57,561 nucleotides of DNA, from assembly GCA_964613215.1 (NCBI GenBank), contig CAZTHK010000023.1:1-57561 (forward strand). Reading direction: 5' to 3'. The DNA comes from CAZTHK01 sp964613215. Lineage in GTDB: Bacteria > Krumholzibacteriota > Krumholzibacteriia > Krumholzibacteriales > CAZTHK01. The position numbers and the translations under genes were made by a program. Under the pieces are notes generated by a model. It ran no database searches. It saw only the letters and a list, made by a program, of their open reading frames with translations, and had not been told where the DNA came from. This document shows positions 17,130 to 24,854 of the stretch, piece after piece. Numbering within the stretch: position 1 is the stretch's first letter; each line of letters begins with the position of its first letter.

Positions 17130-18062
17130 CTAGTATCCCAGCACAGCCAGTATCATGGCCGCCGCAGAAAGAATAAACATGGGACCCCAGAAGAACTTCA
17201 GGGCATGATCTATCCGAACCCTGGGGTTGGTGTTCTTGATCAATACAACTATCACTACTATGGCAACATACTTGAGAATGGAGGTCAAGATTCTCCATCC
17301 GGTAAATGCAATCCCGCCCCAGAAGAATGTTATCAACAGGATGGGCAGGACGAAAAACATCATCGCCATAGTCAGCTTGACCACCGCCAGGGCTCCCCCG
17401 GAATACTCAATATGGGAACCCCCGGCCAGTTCTGTTTCCGCTTCGGGAAGATCGAAGGGAATGAAGGTCAGCTTCGCCTGAATACACATTATGCAAACAA
17501 TAAATGCAATAACTCCGGAGACACTCCCCAGCATTATACCGCCGGTGTTCTGGGCCTGGATGATTTCGGCCAGGGAGAAACTTCCGGCCTTATAAATAGT
17601 AGTTAAAAGCGCCAAAACCAGGGGCAGCTCATAGGCGAACAGCAGTTTCATCTCCCTGCTTCCGCCCAGTATGGCCAGAGGATTGCCGGATGAACTGGCT
17701 CCTATTATCAGCGATATGGCCGGAATGGTAAGCAGGTATATCAGTACGATGCCGTCCCCCACGAACGAGATCTCCGGCCTCAGGTTTATCACCCACAGCA
17801 TGGTGGATGCCAGGGTGACTGCAGCCAGTCCCACTGCCGGCATCAGAAGGAAGCCGGTCCTTCTGGCCCCCGCCGGGATCACAATCTCCTTGCCCAGCAG
17901 CTTGATGGTATCGGCAAAGGGCTGATACCAGGGAGGGCCGACCCTCCACTGTACCCTGGCGGTAACCTTACGGTCTACCCAGGTAGTTAGCAGTCCCACC
18001 ACGGCGGAAAAGATAAATCCCGGGAATATCAGATAGTAGAATATGTAAGTGGCAGAATTCAT
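17130..18062 (-). CDS. NuoH/HycD-like membrane anchor subunit
   Basis: This protein of about 310 residues has eight or so hydrophobic helices. The NuoH signatures are W-V-D-R-K-V-T-A-R-V-Q-W-R-V-G-P near residue 30 and F-D-L-P-E-A-E-T-E-L-A-G-G near residue 205, which carries the acidic residues of the quinone-chamber or proton channel. I chose the ATG at 18062 because GGAG stands 7 bases upstream. An in-frame ATG at 18074 overlaps the preceding stop as TAATG and would add four residues. A longer frame to 18194 runs through the ferredoxin gene and is not used. It is the membrane anchor for the hydrogenase arm. Confidence 0.9.
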   Translation of the reverse strand: MNSATYIFYYLIFPGFIFSAVVGLLTTWVDRKVTARVQWRVGPPWYQPFADTIKLLGKEIVIPAGARRTGFLLMPAVGLAAVTLASTMLWVINLRPEISFVGDGIVLIYLLTIPAISLIIGASSSGNPLAILGGSREMKLLFAYELPLVLALLTTIYKAGSFSLAEIIQAQNTGGIMLGSVSGVIAFIVCIMCIQAKLTFIPFDLPEAETELAGGSHIEYSGGALAVVKLTMAMMFFVLPILLITFFWGGIAFTGWRILTSILKYVAIVVIVVLIKNTNPRVRIDHALKFFWGPMFILSAAAMILAVLGY

Positions 18063-18073
18063 ATCAAGCTCCA

Positions 18074-18550
18074 TTAACGTTCCGGGGCAAATCTGGTGAA
18101 ATAGCGGCCACCCTCCATGGCCCGCTCGTAGTTGTCCTCCAGCTCGGAAAGCTCCTCGAAAACCAGCGCTCCCGATGTGCAGGTAGCCACACACCTGGGC
18201 TCCTTGCCCTCCTCCAGCCTGTCATAACAGAGATCGCACTTGGGCGACACGTGCCAGGTGCGGTAAGGGAACATCACTCCGAAGGGACAGGAATAAACAC
18301 AGGAGCCGCATCCGATGCAGAGATGCGTCATCCTGATGATGGTTCCATCCTCATCCCTCTTTATGGCATCCTGGGGACATACCTCCAGGCAGAGGGGAGT
18401 ATCGCAATGCCTGCAGTGAAGGGGTAACTCCGCCTTCTCGCCCACATGCCCGTGTTTGAGCAATCCCTGCTCATGATGTCCCCCGGCACAGGCGGCCGCG
18501 CAGGCCCTGCACCCGGTACACAGGTTCATATTTATATATACTCTCTTCAT
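18074..18550 (-). CDS. HycB/CooF-like ferredoxin subunit with four [4Fe-4S] cluster motifs
   Basis: This 158-residue protein has four cysteine clusters in the polyferredoxin arrangement: C-T-G-C-R-A-C-A-A-A-C, C-R-H-C-D-T-P-L-C-L-E-V-C-P, C-I-G-C-G-S-C-V-Y-S-C-P and C-D-L-C-Y-D-R, then C-V-A-T-C. Such proteins link formate dehydrogenase, CO dehydrogenase or NADH modules to group 4 hydrogenases. Here it sits between the NuoG/Fdh-like gene (2-base gap) and the NuoH-like gene, so it probably carries electrons between the two halves of the complex. Confidence 0.9.
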   Translation of the reverse strand: MKRVYINMNLCTGCRACAAACAGGHHEQGLLKHGHVGEKAELPLHCRHCDTPLCLEVCPQDAIKRDEDGTIIRMTHLCIGCGSCVYSCPFGVMFPYRTWHVSPKCDLCYDRLEEGKEPRCVATCTSGALVFEELSELEDNYERAMEGGRYFTRFAPER

Positions 18551-18552
18551 AA

Positions 18553-20331
18553 CTATTCTTCTTTTTCCAGTTCCACCGCCACCGGTGAAAGAATCAACTG
18601 TCCGCTGCCTTCATCCACCTCCCAGGGGAACAACCTGCGAACTTCCGGGAAGTGTATGGTACCGGCCACTCTGTTTCCTTCCAGCTTGCCGGTCTTTCTG
18701 ACCTCCAGAACCACCTCTCCACCCTCCGACTTGATCTTCACCCGGTCCCTGTTCTCCAGATTCAGCTTTCCGGCGATATCCATGGATATCATGAGCAGGG
18801 GACGGGGAGTGGAATTTATGGACCAGCCCAGATAGCGGCTGACCGAACCGTCTCCCGCATGTACCGGGTCGCTGAGGGGCAGGAGAACCGTTCCGGCCGT
18901 CTCCAGCTTCTCCATTCTGGTCCGGTATCCCTTCCACAGGCCCTCCAGGCTGTCCCAGTTGTTTGAGCGGTTCAGCTTTCTCTGCGGCTGGGGAGGGGAT
19001 ATCTCCTGGCCCATCTCCCCGGCCAGAGCCATCAGAAACTCCATATCGGTAACCGCCCCTCCCGGCGGTGATATTACCTCTTCCCTGACCAGGTCTTCGC
19101 CGAAGCCATGGGAGGAGGTCCCTTTCTTCTCTACCAGGGATGCGGCAGGGATGACCACATTGGACCTGGCAGCAGTCTTGTTCCAGAACATCTGGGTGGT
19201 GAGGGTGAACTTCTTCTCCCTCAGGGCTTTCTCCACCGGCGCAGCCGGGTATGCGGAGAATATATCCAGGCCCAGCATTACCAGAGCCTGGCATTGGCCG
19301 GAAACTATTCTTCCCATGGTATTTCCACGCCCCCCCGCGGATAGAACCGAATAAACACCCCAGCTGTTCTGCTGTACGAATTGAGGTATATATTTGCTCT
19401 CTCCGGGGCAGGCCCTGGTTACCGCCTCCGCCAGCACGGAGGTAATAGCCGGATCTCCGAACCGGCCGAAGTAATTGGAAAGATAAGTGTTTACCTTAAC
19501 CGATTCGAGAAGTGCACCGGCGGCCTGCTCGATATCATCTCTGGCAACAGCGCCCATCTTCTCTATCTCATCCCATCCGGCATCACCGGTAAGTTTCTTC
19601 AGTCTCTCCGGCAGCTTGACGCCGCTCTCAGCCTGCAGAGCTTTGAGCAATCCCGCCAGGACCGCTCCCTCTCCACCGGCCCGGCATCTCAGATGCCTGT
19701 CTGCGAACCATGAGCTGTGGTTATTATAGGCACTTATTGCCATAACCTCGCCGCTCCGGGAGGCATTCTTGTCTGGCAGGATATCCTTGGCCACACAGGG
19801 ATGATCGGCTATTGGGTCGCCCACTATCAGGGATGTTATCTTGTCCCCATCCGGTCTTGATTCCGAGGTGCCGACCCGGGAGAGATCGTAGTCCAGGTAC
19901 GCTCTGAAGACGGCCACATCATCGGGAGACATTATATCTATATACCTGGTTCCCAGTACCCTGTCGGCGAATTCAAGAGCCAGTGCCGTCTCCTCCACGG
20001 TAAGATTGTCGCTGAGCAGCATGGATATGCTGTCACCCCCGGAATCATCAATTATCTCCTTAAGCTGGCCGGCCGCCTCCCTGACAGCAGCCTCCAGGTT
20101 GGTCCGGTCTCCCAGAACGAAGGGATAGTTCAATCTCTGACCGGTGGCTATCAATTCCTTCACCCCGTTGCCCCTGGCACACAGGCTGCCCCCGTAGCGG
20201 GAATCCTCACTCTTGTCCCACTCCAGGGTGAGGATATCCTCATCCCCGAACACAGTACTCCTTCCTCCCCCCCTGAGAATAAGGGGGCAGGCCAGTGAAC
20301 AGAGTGGACAGTTGGCAAGTATCTCTTTCAT
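18553..20331 (-). CDS. Molybdopterin-oxidoreductase/NuoG-like protein, probably non-catalytic
   Basis: This 592-residue protein starts with the N-terminal [4Fe-4S] motif C-P-L-C-S-L-A-C followed about 40 residues later by L-C-A-R-G, as in FdhF, FwdB and NuoG. The rest follows the molybdopterin-oxidoreductase fold, and the C-terminal 110 residues resemble a molydopterin dinucleotide-binding beta-barrel. After the G-T-R-Y-I-D-I-M segment, where formate dehydrogenases have a catalytic Sec or Cys, there is S-P-D-D and no Cys or TGA. The protein is also shorter than FdhF (about 700). I infer an electron-transfer or structural role like NuoG rather than formate oxidation; formate activity cannot be excluded. 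Confidence 0.75.
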   Translation of the reverse strand: MKEILANCPLCSLACPLILRGGGRSTVFGDEDILTLEWDKSEDSRYGGSLCARGNGVKELIATGQRLNYPFVLGDRTNLEAAVREAAGQLKEIIDDSGGDSISMLLSDNLTVEETALALEFADRVLGTRYIDIMSPDDVAVFRAYLDYDLSRVGTSESRPDGDKITSLIVGDPIADHPCVAKDILPDKNASRSGEVMAISAYNNHSSWFADRHLRCRAGGEGAVLAGLLKALQAESGVKLPERLKKLTGDAGWDEIEKMGAVARDDIEQAAGALLESVKVNTYLSNYFGRFGDPAITSVLAEAVTRACPGESKYIPQFVQQNSWGVYSVLSAGGRGNTMGRIVSGQCQALVMLGLDIFSAYPAAPVEKALREKKFTLTTQMFWNKTAARSNVVIPAASLVEKKGTSSHGFGEDLVREEVISPPGGAVTDMEFLMALAGEMGQEISPPQPQRKLNRSNNWDSLEGLWKGYRTRMEKLETAGTVLLPLSDPVHAGDGSVSRYLGWSINSTPRPLLMISMDIAGKLNLENRDRVKIKSEGGEVVLEVRKTGKLEGNRVAGTIHFPEVRRLFPWEVDEGSGQLILSPVAVELEKEE

Positions 20332-20371
20332 AACTCAGCTCTCTATCGGCTGTATAACCTGTCAGCCGGTA

Positions 20372-21205
20372 TCAACCGAAAACGTTGGGAACATTCTTTA
20401 TCTTATCGTAATTCATATCCGGGCCGTCCACACAGAGATAGTAGGGGCCCACATTACACCTTCCACACTTACCCATCCCGCATGACATCTTCCTGTTCAT
20501 GGACAGATATATCTGCCCGGGTTTATATCCCACCTCCAGCAATTTGAGGGTAACAAACTTGAGCATTATCTGGGGTCCGCATGAAACCGCTATGCTGTCC
20601 TCTATATTAATGTCCATATCATCCAGAAGGGTGGTTACCAGCCCTACCCTGCCATCCCATCCCGGAGCGGGCACGTCTATGGTGTTGGTGAAATCCACGT
20701 TGGACGCAGTTTCAGCCCATTCATCGTACTGCCTGCGGAAACAGAGCTCCTCCGGCATCCTGGCGCCGTACTTGATGGAAACCCTTTTATACTCGGAAGG
20801 ATGCTCCAGCAGGGCATAGATCAGCGACCGCAGAGGTGCCAGCCCCACACCGCCACCCACTACCAGCACTTCCCTCCCCTTCAGCTTATCCATGGGGTAC
20901 CCCTTGCCGAAGGGGCCTCTCAGGCCTACTCTGGCGCCTGCCTCCAGCTGGTGGAGGGCATCGGTGACCTTTCCGGTCCGGAGTATGCTTATCTCCATTT
21001 TTTCCGTCACACTGGGAGAGGAGCTGGGAGTGAAGGGAGCCTCACCCACCCCCGGCACAGTCAGCTGCATGAACTGACCGGCGCCGAACCGGACAGGCCG
21101 GTCCGGTTTCAAAACAAAGGTTTTGATGGTAGGAGTTTCTGTTATTACATCCTCCACCACAGTATCTATGGGATAGTATGGATTCTTCATATTACTGTCA
21201 CCCAT
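20372..21205 (-). CDS. HydG/AsrB-like FAD and [2Fe-2S] NAD(P)H-binding oxidoreductase subunit
   Basis: This protein of about 277 residues has a ferredoxin-reductase-type FAD domain (residues 10-105, with G-Q-F-M-Q-L-T-V-P-G-V-G-E), an NAD(P)-binding domain (V-V-G-G-G-V-G-L-A-P-L-R-S) and a C-terminal [2Fe-2S] motif, M-S-C-G-M-G-K-C-G-R-C-N-V-G-P-Y-Y-L-C. These match the gamma subunit of archaeal sulfhydrogenases and AsrB of sulfite reductase. It would exchange electrons with NAD(P)H at the entry of the complex. The start at 21205 overlaps the upstream gene by 8 bases; an in-frame ATG at 21190 with GGGTGA before it is an alternative. Confidence 0.88.
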   Translation of the reverse strand: MGDSNMKNPYYPIDTVVEDVITETPTIKTFVLKPDRPVRFGAGQFMQLTVPGVGEAPFTPSSSPSVTEKMEISILRTGKVTDALHQLEAGARVGLRGPFGKGYPMDKLKGREVLVVGGGVGLAPLRSLIYALLEHPSEYKRVSIKYGARMPEELCFRRQYDEWAETASNVDFTNTIDVPAPGWDGRVGLVTTLLDDMDINIEDSIAVSCGPQIMLKFVTLKLLEVGYKPGQIYLSMNRKMSCGMGKCGRCNVGPYYLCVDGPDMNYDKIKNVPNVFG

Positions 21206-22250
21206 GCTTTACAGCCTTCTCCTTAACCGTACGGAATGCTTCCCGCATATCTATAGTGGCCGAACATGTATCTATACATCTGCCGCATCCGGTACAGAAT
21301 ATCTCTCCGTGACTCTCCGGCAGATAATCGTACTTGTGATAGTATCTGTGAATTACCCTGTCGGTCAGCCTGGGCCTGGGATTGAGCATGCCGGCCATTC
21401 TGGCATAGCCGGTAAGCTGACAGGAATCCCAGCTCAGAACCCTCTGGAAGTGCTCTCCGCCGGTCTTCTGATCGTACAGAAGAAAACAGTAGCAGGTGGG
21501 GCAGATGTTGGTACAGGCCCCGCATTCCACACACTTCTCAGCAACTTCATCCCAGACCTCATTGGTCAGCTTGCCTCTGATCATCCCGGTCACATCTTCG
21601 CCCCCGGGATAATCGAGGTTTATCTTCTTGAGCTTATCCAGCACCTCAGCCCGGGTGCTCTCTCTCGACTTGGTCTGGGCTTCTCTCGGTTCGGCAAGAA
21701 GCTCCCGGTGTTCCTCCAGTATCTTCTCTCCCCGCTCCGAGCCTGCTTCTATCAGATAACCTCCGCTTACCCGGGACACCGACAGGTCGAAGCCCTCCCC
21801 GGGCCACGGATTATAGCCCAGCAGATTGCAGAAACAGCTCTCCCCGCAATCGGTACAATCAGCTCCGATGGTCAGCATATTTTCTCTTCGTATCCTGTAG
21901 AACGGATCGGTATATTCTCCCTCGATCTCCACCCTGTCGATAAGCCCCATGGCGTAGAGATCACACGCCCGGGCCCCCGCCACCACACATTCCTCATCCA
22001 GCCGGGGCATATTATCCTTCTGTTCAGAAGGGTATTCCGCCACCGGATAACGAAGCCGCTGAGCTATTCCCTTCAGGGGCTCAACCGTGCGGTATCCCCC
22101 CATATTCATATTTTCGGGAAGGGGAAATTCCACCACGTGGTGAAGGTGGTTCTTCCCGGTCTCATCACTTTTGACCGGTATATACAGCTCCCTCTCCCTG
22201 GAGATACCCTTAAGCAGCCTTTCGAAATTGGTCGAATCTATGAATTTCAT
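21198..22250 (-). CDS. HydB/AsrA-like [4Fe-4S] subunit, first gene of the operon
   Basis: This 350-residue protein matches sulfhydrogenase beta / AsrA proteins. It has an N-terminal alpha-beta domain ending in G-A-R-A-C-D-L-Y-A-M, an unusual Cys-rich segment (C-T-D-C-G-E-S-C-F-C-N) near residue 136, and two C-terminal clusters, C-V-E-C-G-A-C-T-N-I-C-P-T-C and C-T-G-C-G-R-C-I-D-T-C. Together with the HydG-like protein it forms a diaphorase that passes electrons between NAD(P)H and ferredoxin-type centres. It begins the 17-gene minus-strand unit. The nearest strong Shine-Dalgarno (GGGGAGGG) lies about 45 bases upstream and fits a 14-15-codon leader frame ending in ATGA at this start. Confidence 0.88.
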   Translation of the reverse strand: MKFIDSTNFERLLKGISRERELYIPVKSDETGKNHLHHVVEFPLPENMNMGGYRTVEPLKGIAQRLRYPVAEYPSEQKDNMPRLDEECVVAGARACDLYAMGLIDRVEIEGEYTDPFYRIRRENMLTIGADCTDCGESCFCNLLGYNPWPGEGFDLSVSRVSGGYLIEAGSERGEKILEEHRELLAEPREAQTKSRESTRAEVLDKLKKINLDYPGGEDVTGMIRGKLTNEVWDEVAEKCVECGACTNICPTCYCFLLYDQKTGGEHFQRVLSWDSCQLTGYARMAGMLNPRPRLTDRVIHRYYHKYDYLPESHGEIFCTGCGRCIDTCSATIDMREAFRTVKEKAVKHG

Positions 22251-22427
22251 CTTTTGGTACTTGATGGTAAAAGCGAAAAAAGAATTACTTTCACCCTCCC
22301 CGACACACTAATCAGAGAATAACTTTTCATATAGCCGCTACATTGTCAAGATATTTTTCCGCTAAAAGCTAAAAAATCTGTTTTTCCAGACGGAATTAAC
22401 CGGGCGGCACCATTATATTAAGGAAGG

Positions 22428-23348
22428 CTATTCGATTTCCATAAGATTCCCCACCGCTTTCTCCAACTGTTCTCCCCTCATATTCTTGTCGGCTATTTTG
22501 CCCTCCCGGTCGATGAGAAAGGTAGTGGGGATAGTTGATACTGCATATTTTCTCGCTATTCCCTCCTCACCGCTTTTGCCATCAAAAATCTGCGGCCAGC
22601 TTATATTCTCCTTTTGTATGTAACTCTTGAACTTTTCCCTGCTCTCGTCCAGTGAGATTCCTATGATTTCAAATCCTTGCTGATGATACTTATCGTATAC
22701 CTTCTTGACCGTGGGCATCTCCTGCTTGCAGGGCATACACCAGGAGGCCCAGAAATCCAGCAATACCACCTTTCCCCGGTAGTCCTCCAGGCTTATCTTC
22801 TTCCCGGAGGAGGTTTGTGCTGAAAAGTTTATTGCCTCTTTCCCCAGGGCCAACCTTCTGAGGATCCCCAGCTCAGCCAGCTTCTGAGTTACCATGCTTT
22901 TCACTTTGGGATCAAGATTTCCACCCCTTAGCAGGGAGTTGAATATGTATTCCGCCCGGTCATAATTTTCCAGTTTGATGTAGCATTCTGCCAGGGAGTA
23001 ACCGGCCGCGGTCGATTCCCTGGTACCCTGCAAATGCCCGGAATCCAGAAAATTCTTCAGATGAGTTACCGCCTCCTCGGTCCTGCCTATCTGCATGAAG
23101 AACTGCCCCAGGGTCAGCTCCGCCTTGGCTGCTTCCTCTGTTCCGGGATACTTCTCTATAAAAGAGTTCAGCTCCTTCTCCACCAGGGGAATGAACTCAG
23201 CGGGTGAAGCTGTCCTGCTCCTGGCCTGAAGCTCTCTGGTAAGCGACTGGAATTCTTCCGCAGCCGTTTTCTCCTGATAGCTCTGCCCCGCCGATGAGGC
23301 TACGATGATAAACATGGATGCCAGTAACAGCAACTTTCCCCATTTCAT
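22428..23348 (-). CDS. TlpA/ResA-like thiol-disulfide oxidoreductase with N-terminal TPR-like region
   Basis: This exported protein of about 306 residues begins with a signal peptide (M-K-W-G-K-L-L-L-L-A-S-M-F). Residues 30-165 are helical, with TPR-like repeats (E-A-A-K-A-E-L-T-L-G-Q-F-F, then S-L-A-E-C-Y-I-K-L). Residues 175-300 form a thioredoxin fold of the AhpC/TSA-TlpA type with the active site W-C-M-P-C-K and the cis-proline motif I-P-T-T-F-L-I-D. It acts outside the cytoplasmic membrane as a reductant of disulfides. I chose the ATG at 23348, preceded by GGAGGG at 8 bases, over an upstream frame. It follows the DUF1573 candidate selenoprotein by 68 bases, so the two probably work together. 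Confidence 0.87.
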   Translation of the reverse strand: MKWGKLLLLASMFIIVASSAGQSYQEKTAAEEFQSLTRELQARSRTASPAEFIPLVEKELNSFIEKYPGTEEAAKAELTLGQFFMQIGRTEEAVTHLKNFLDSGHLQGTRESTAAGYSLAECYIKLENYDRAEYIFNSLLRGGNLDPKVKSMVTQKLAELGILRRLALGKEAINFSAQTSSGKKISLEDYRGKVVLLDFWASWCMPCKQEMPTVKKVYDKYHQQGFEIIGISLDESREKFKSYIQKENISWPQIFDGKSGEEGIARKYAVSTIPTTFLIDREGKIADKNMRGEQLEKAVGNLMEIE

Positions 23349-23416
23349 TATATAATCCCTCCAATAAGAGGGGGTGTACGGCAGGTACACCCCCGGAGTA
23401 AATTTCCGCAGTTCTA

Positions 23417-24481
23417 CTATTTTTCAGGGGTCAAACCGACCCTCACTATACCTCTGACCTCCACCTCTATCTCTTCGTATCCGGGATAGTTGGTATAAAC
23501 CTTCAGCTTGCTGCTGTACCGTCCGGTTTCGGGTTCCGGCCTCAGCATGACCTGGCAGAGAAAAGATCTCCCCTCCAGTACTTCCTTGACGTTTATGGTC
23601 ATATCATTACTGCTGGGCACCACCCGATCTACCTTGAGCGAATCACCCCGGGAAGAAATTACCCGGAAATTTCTTTCGAAGCTCTTGGTCACACCCTTGG
23701 GAATGTACATCTCACCCATGAAAAGGGTACTGGGGTGTACCTGCACATCGGGGGTAACAGTGACCCTTATCCTTACCGGTTTCCGTTTTAATCCCTCAAA
23801 ATCCGTGATAAACATACCCTGTCCCAGATAACGTCCGGGCTCGACTTTCTTCCTGTTCCACACCGTAAATTTGTACTTCCGGCCATCCTCGATCTCTTCC
23901 AGCTCTGCTCCCAGCAGATCCTTGAGATTCCTGGAATCCTTGTCGTCCAGGTCCCACTTGAATTCGGTAAGATGAACCGGCTGTTCCAGCTTGTTGGTAA
24001 TGAATATATCCTGCTTTAACTCTTCACCGGAAAATCCGGTGAGGGTAATTCTCCTTGATATCTCGAACACCCTCTTCACATCACCGGTAATACGCAGTAC
24101 TACCTTCTTGTTTTCCGGATCATTGGTATAAACGGTGTAATGCTTGCTTAAACGCCCCGGATGAATCTTGTGCCCGTAAACCTTGACCTTTATTTTTCCC
24201 TCCTGCCCGGGAGGAACAGCCTTGTCGAAATCGGCTACAGCGCAGCCTCACCCGGGTCTTACATTAACTATCTTGAGTTCACCCGCCCCGTTGTTCCTTA
24301 CCTTGAAGGTATATTCGATATCCTGGCCCTCGTAGTACTCTCCCAGATCCACCGTCTTCCTGGTAACGAAGAATTTGGGGTCGCTACCATTGTTTTTGGC
24401 GCAGAAGGATAAGGATACAATGAATGTTACCAGGAACAGGCCCATCAGAAGTACTGATGCTATCTTGTTCTTCCTGTACAT
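23417..24481 (-). CDS. DUF1573-family exported protein, candidate selenoprotein (in-frame TGA at codon 78)
   Basis: Two open frames, 24481-24251 and 24247-23417, lie in the same phase and are separated only by one TGA. Read through, they give one 354-residue protein: a signal or lipoprotein leader, a DUF1573 domain and two further Ig-like (ASH-type) domains. In DUF1573 the conserved motif is S-C-G-C-T followed by a P-P-G-x-x-G-K-I strand and T-N-D-P. Here it reads R-P-G-(TGA)-G-C-A-V-A-D followed by P-P-G-Q-E-G-K-I and Y-T-N-D-P-E-N. The TGA therefore replaces exactly the first cysteine. A hairpin follows at 24197-24216. The start ATG has GGAGGGAG upstream. The alternative is a nonsense mutation; the undamaged frame after it argues against decay. 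Confidence 0.75.
24197..24216 (-). promoter_or_regulatory. Candidate bacterial SECIS hairpin
   Basis: On the minus strand UUCCUCC pairs with GGAGGGA (one U-G pair), giving a 7-bp stem with the loop CGGGCA, which has G as its second base. The loop begins 38 bases after the TGA. Bacterial SECIS elements have a small G-containing apical loop at roughly 16-37 bases, so the geometry is at the edge of the usual range. Confidence 0.45.
24248..24250 (-). other. Candidate selenocysteine codon (TGA)
   Basis: The TGA is in phase with both flanking coding stretches and stands at the position of the first Cys of the conserved Cys-Gly-Cys motif of DUF1573, giving Sec-Gly-Cys. A Sec in place of a redox Cys is the usual pattern for selenoproteins. 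Confidence 0.7.
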
Positions 24482-24651
24482 CAATCTCCCTCCATTGGTG
24501 GTTGAATAACTCTCTGTTACTTTATTTGCTCCGGGCTTCCCCTTAAAATTATAAAAAGGGATAAAAAATGACCGGCATAAATTTCCGTACCCATTCAATA
24601 AGATACCGGGCTACGGCTTTCACTATATGACATCCCGCTCCGGTAACCGTT

Positions 24652-24680
24652 ACAATAATATATTATATGCATAACCGCAA
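24652..24680 (-). promoter_or_regulatory. Candidate promoter for the DUF1573-TlpA operon
   Basis: On the minus strand TTGCGG (24680-24675), a 17-base spacer and TATTGT (24657-24652) lie about 170 bases upstream of the DUF1573 start. The rest of 24482-24854 shows no gene or recognisable RNA. Confidence 0.35.
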
Positions 24681-24854
24681 GTTGCGTTCCATGAATTTTG
24701 CCCTGTCCGGGATTCCGGGAGTCAGGATGGCAGGGCATCTCCGGCCGGTCTATCGGTGGTCCGGTTAAATTATCTTCCTGGTCTGATTTTCCCCCCTCCT
24801 GAACTCCGTTGCAGGTACCGGCAGGGAGTGGTGATAAGGCCGAATGGTTTCAGT

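Noticed and set aside
14913..17606. 897-codon plus-strand open frame opposite the hydrogenase genes
   Set aside because: It is a mirror of real genes on the minus strand with strong family motifs; its protein is His/Pro/Gly-rich and matches nothing.
18063..18194. Longer frame of the NuoH-like gene
   Set aside because: It runs through the ferredoxin gene in another frame; the homologous part and a ribosome binding site begin at 18062-18074.
22335..22350. TTGACA on the minus strand upstream of the hydrogenase operon as promoter
   Set aside because: No -10 element stands at 16-18 bases from it, so the promoter remains unplaced.
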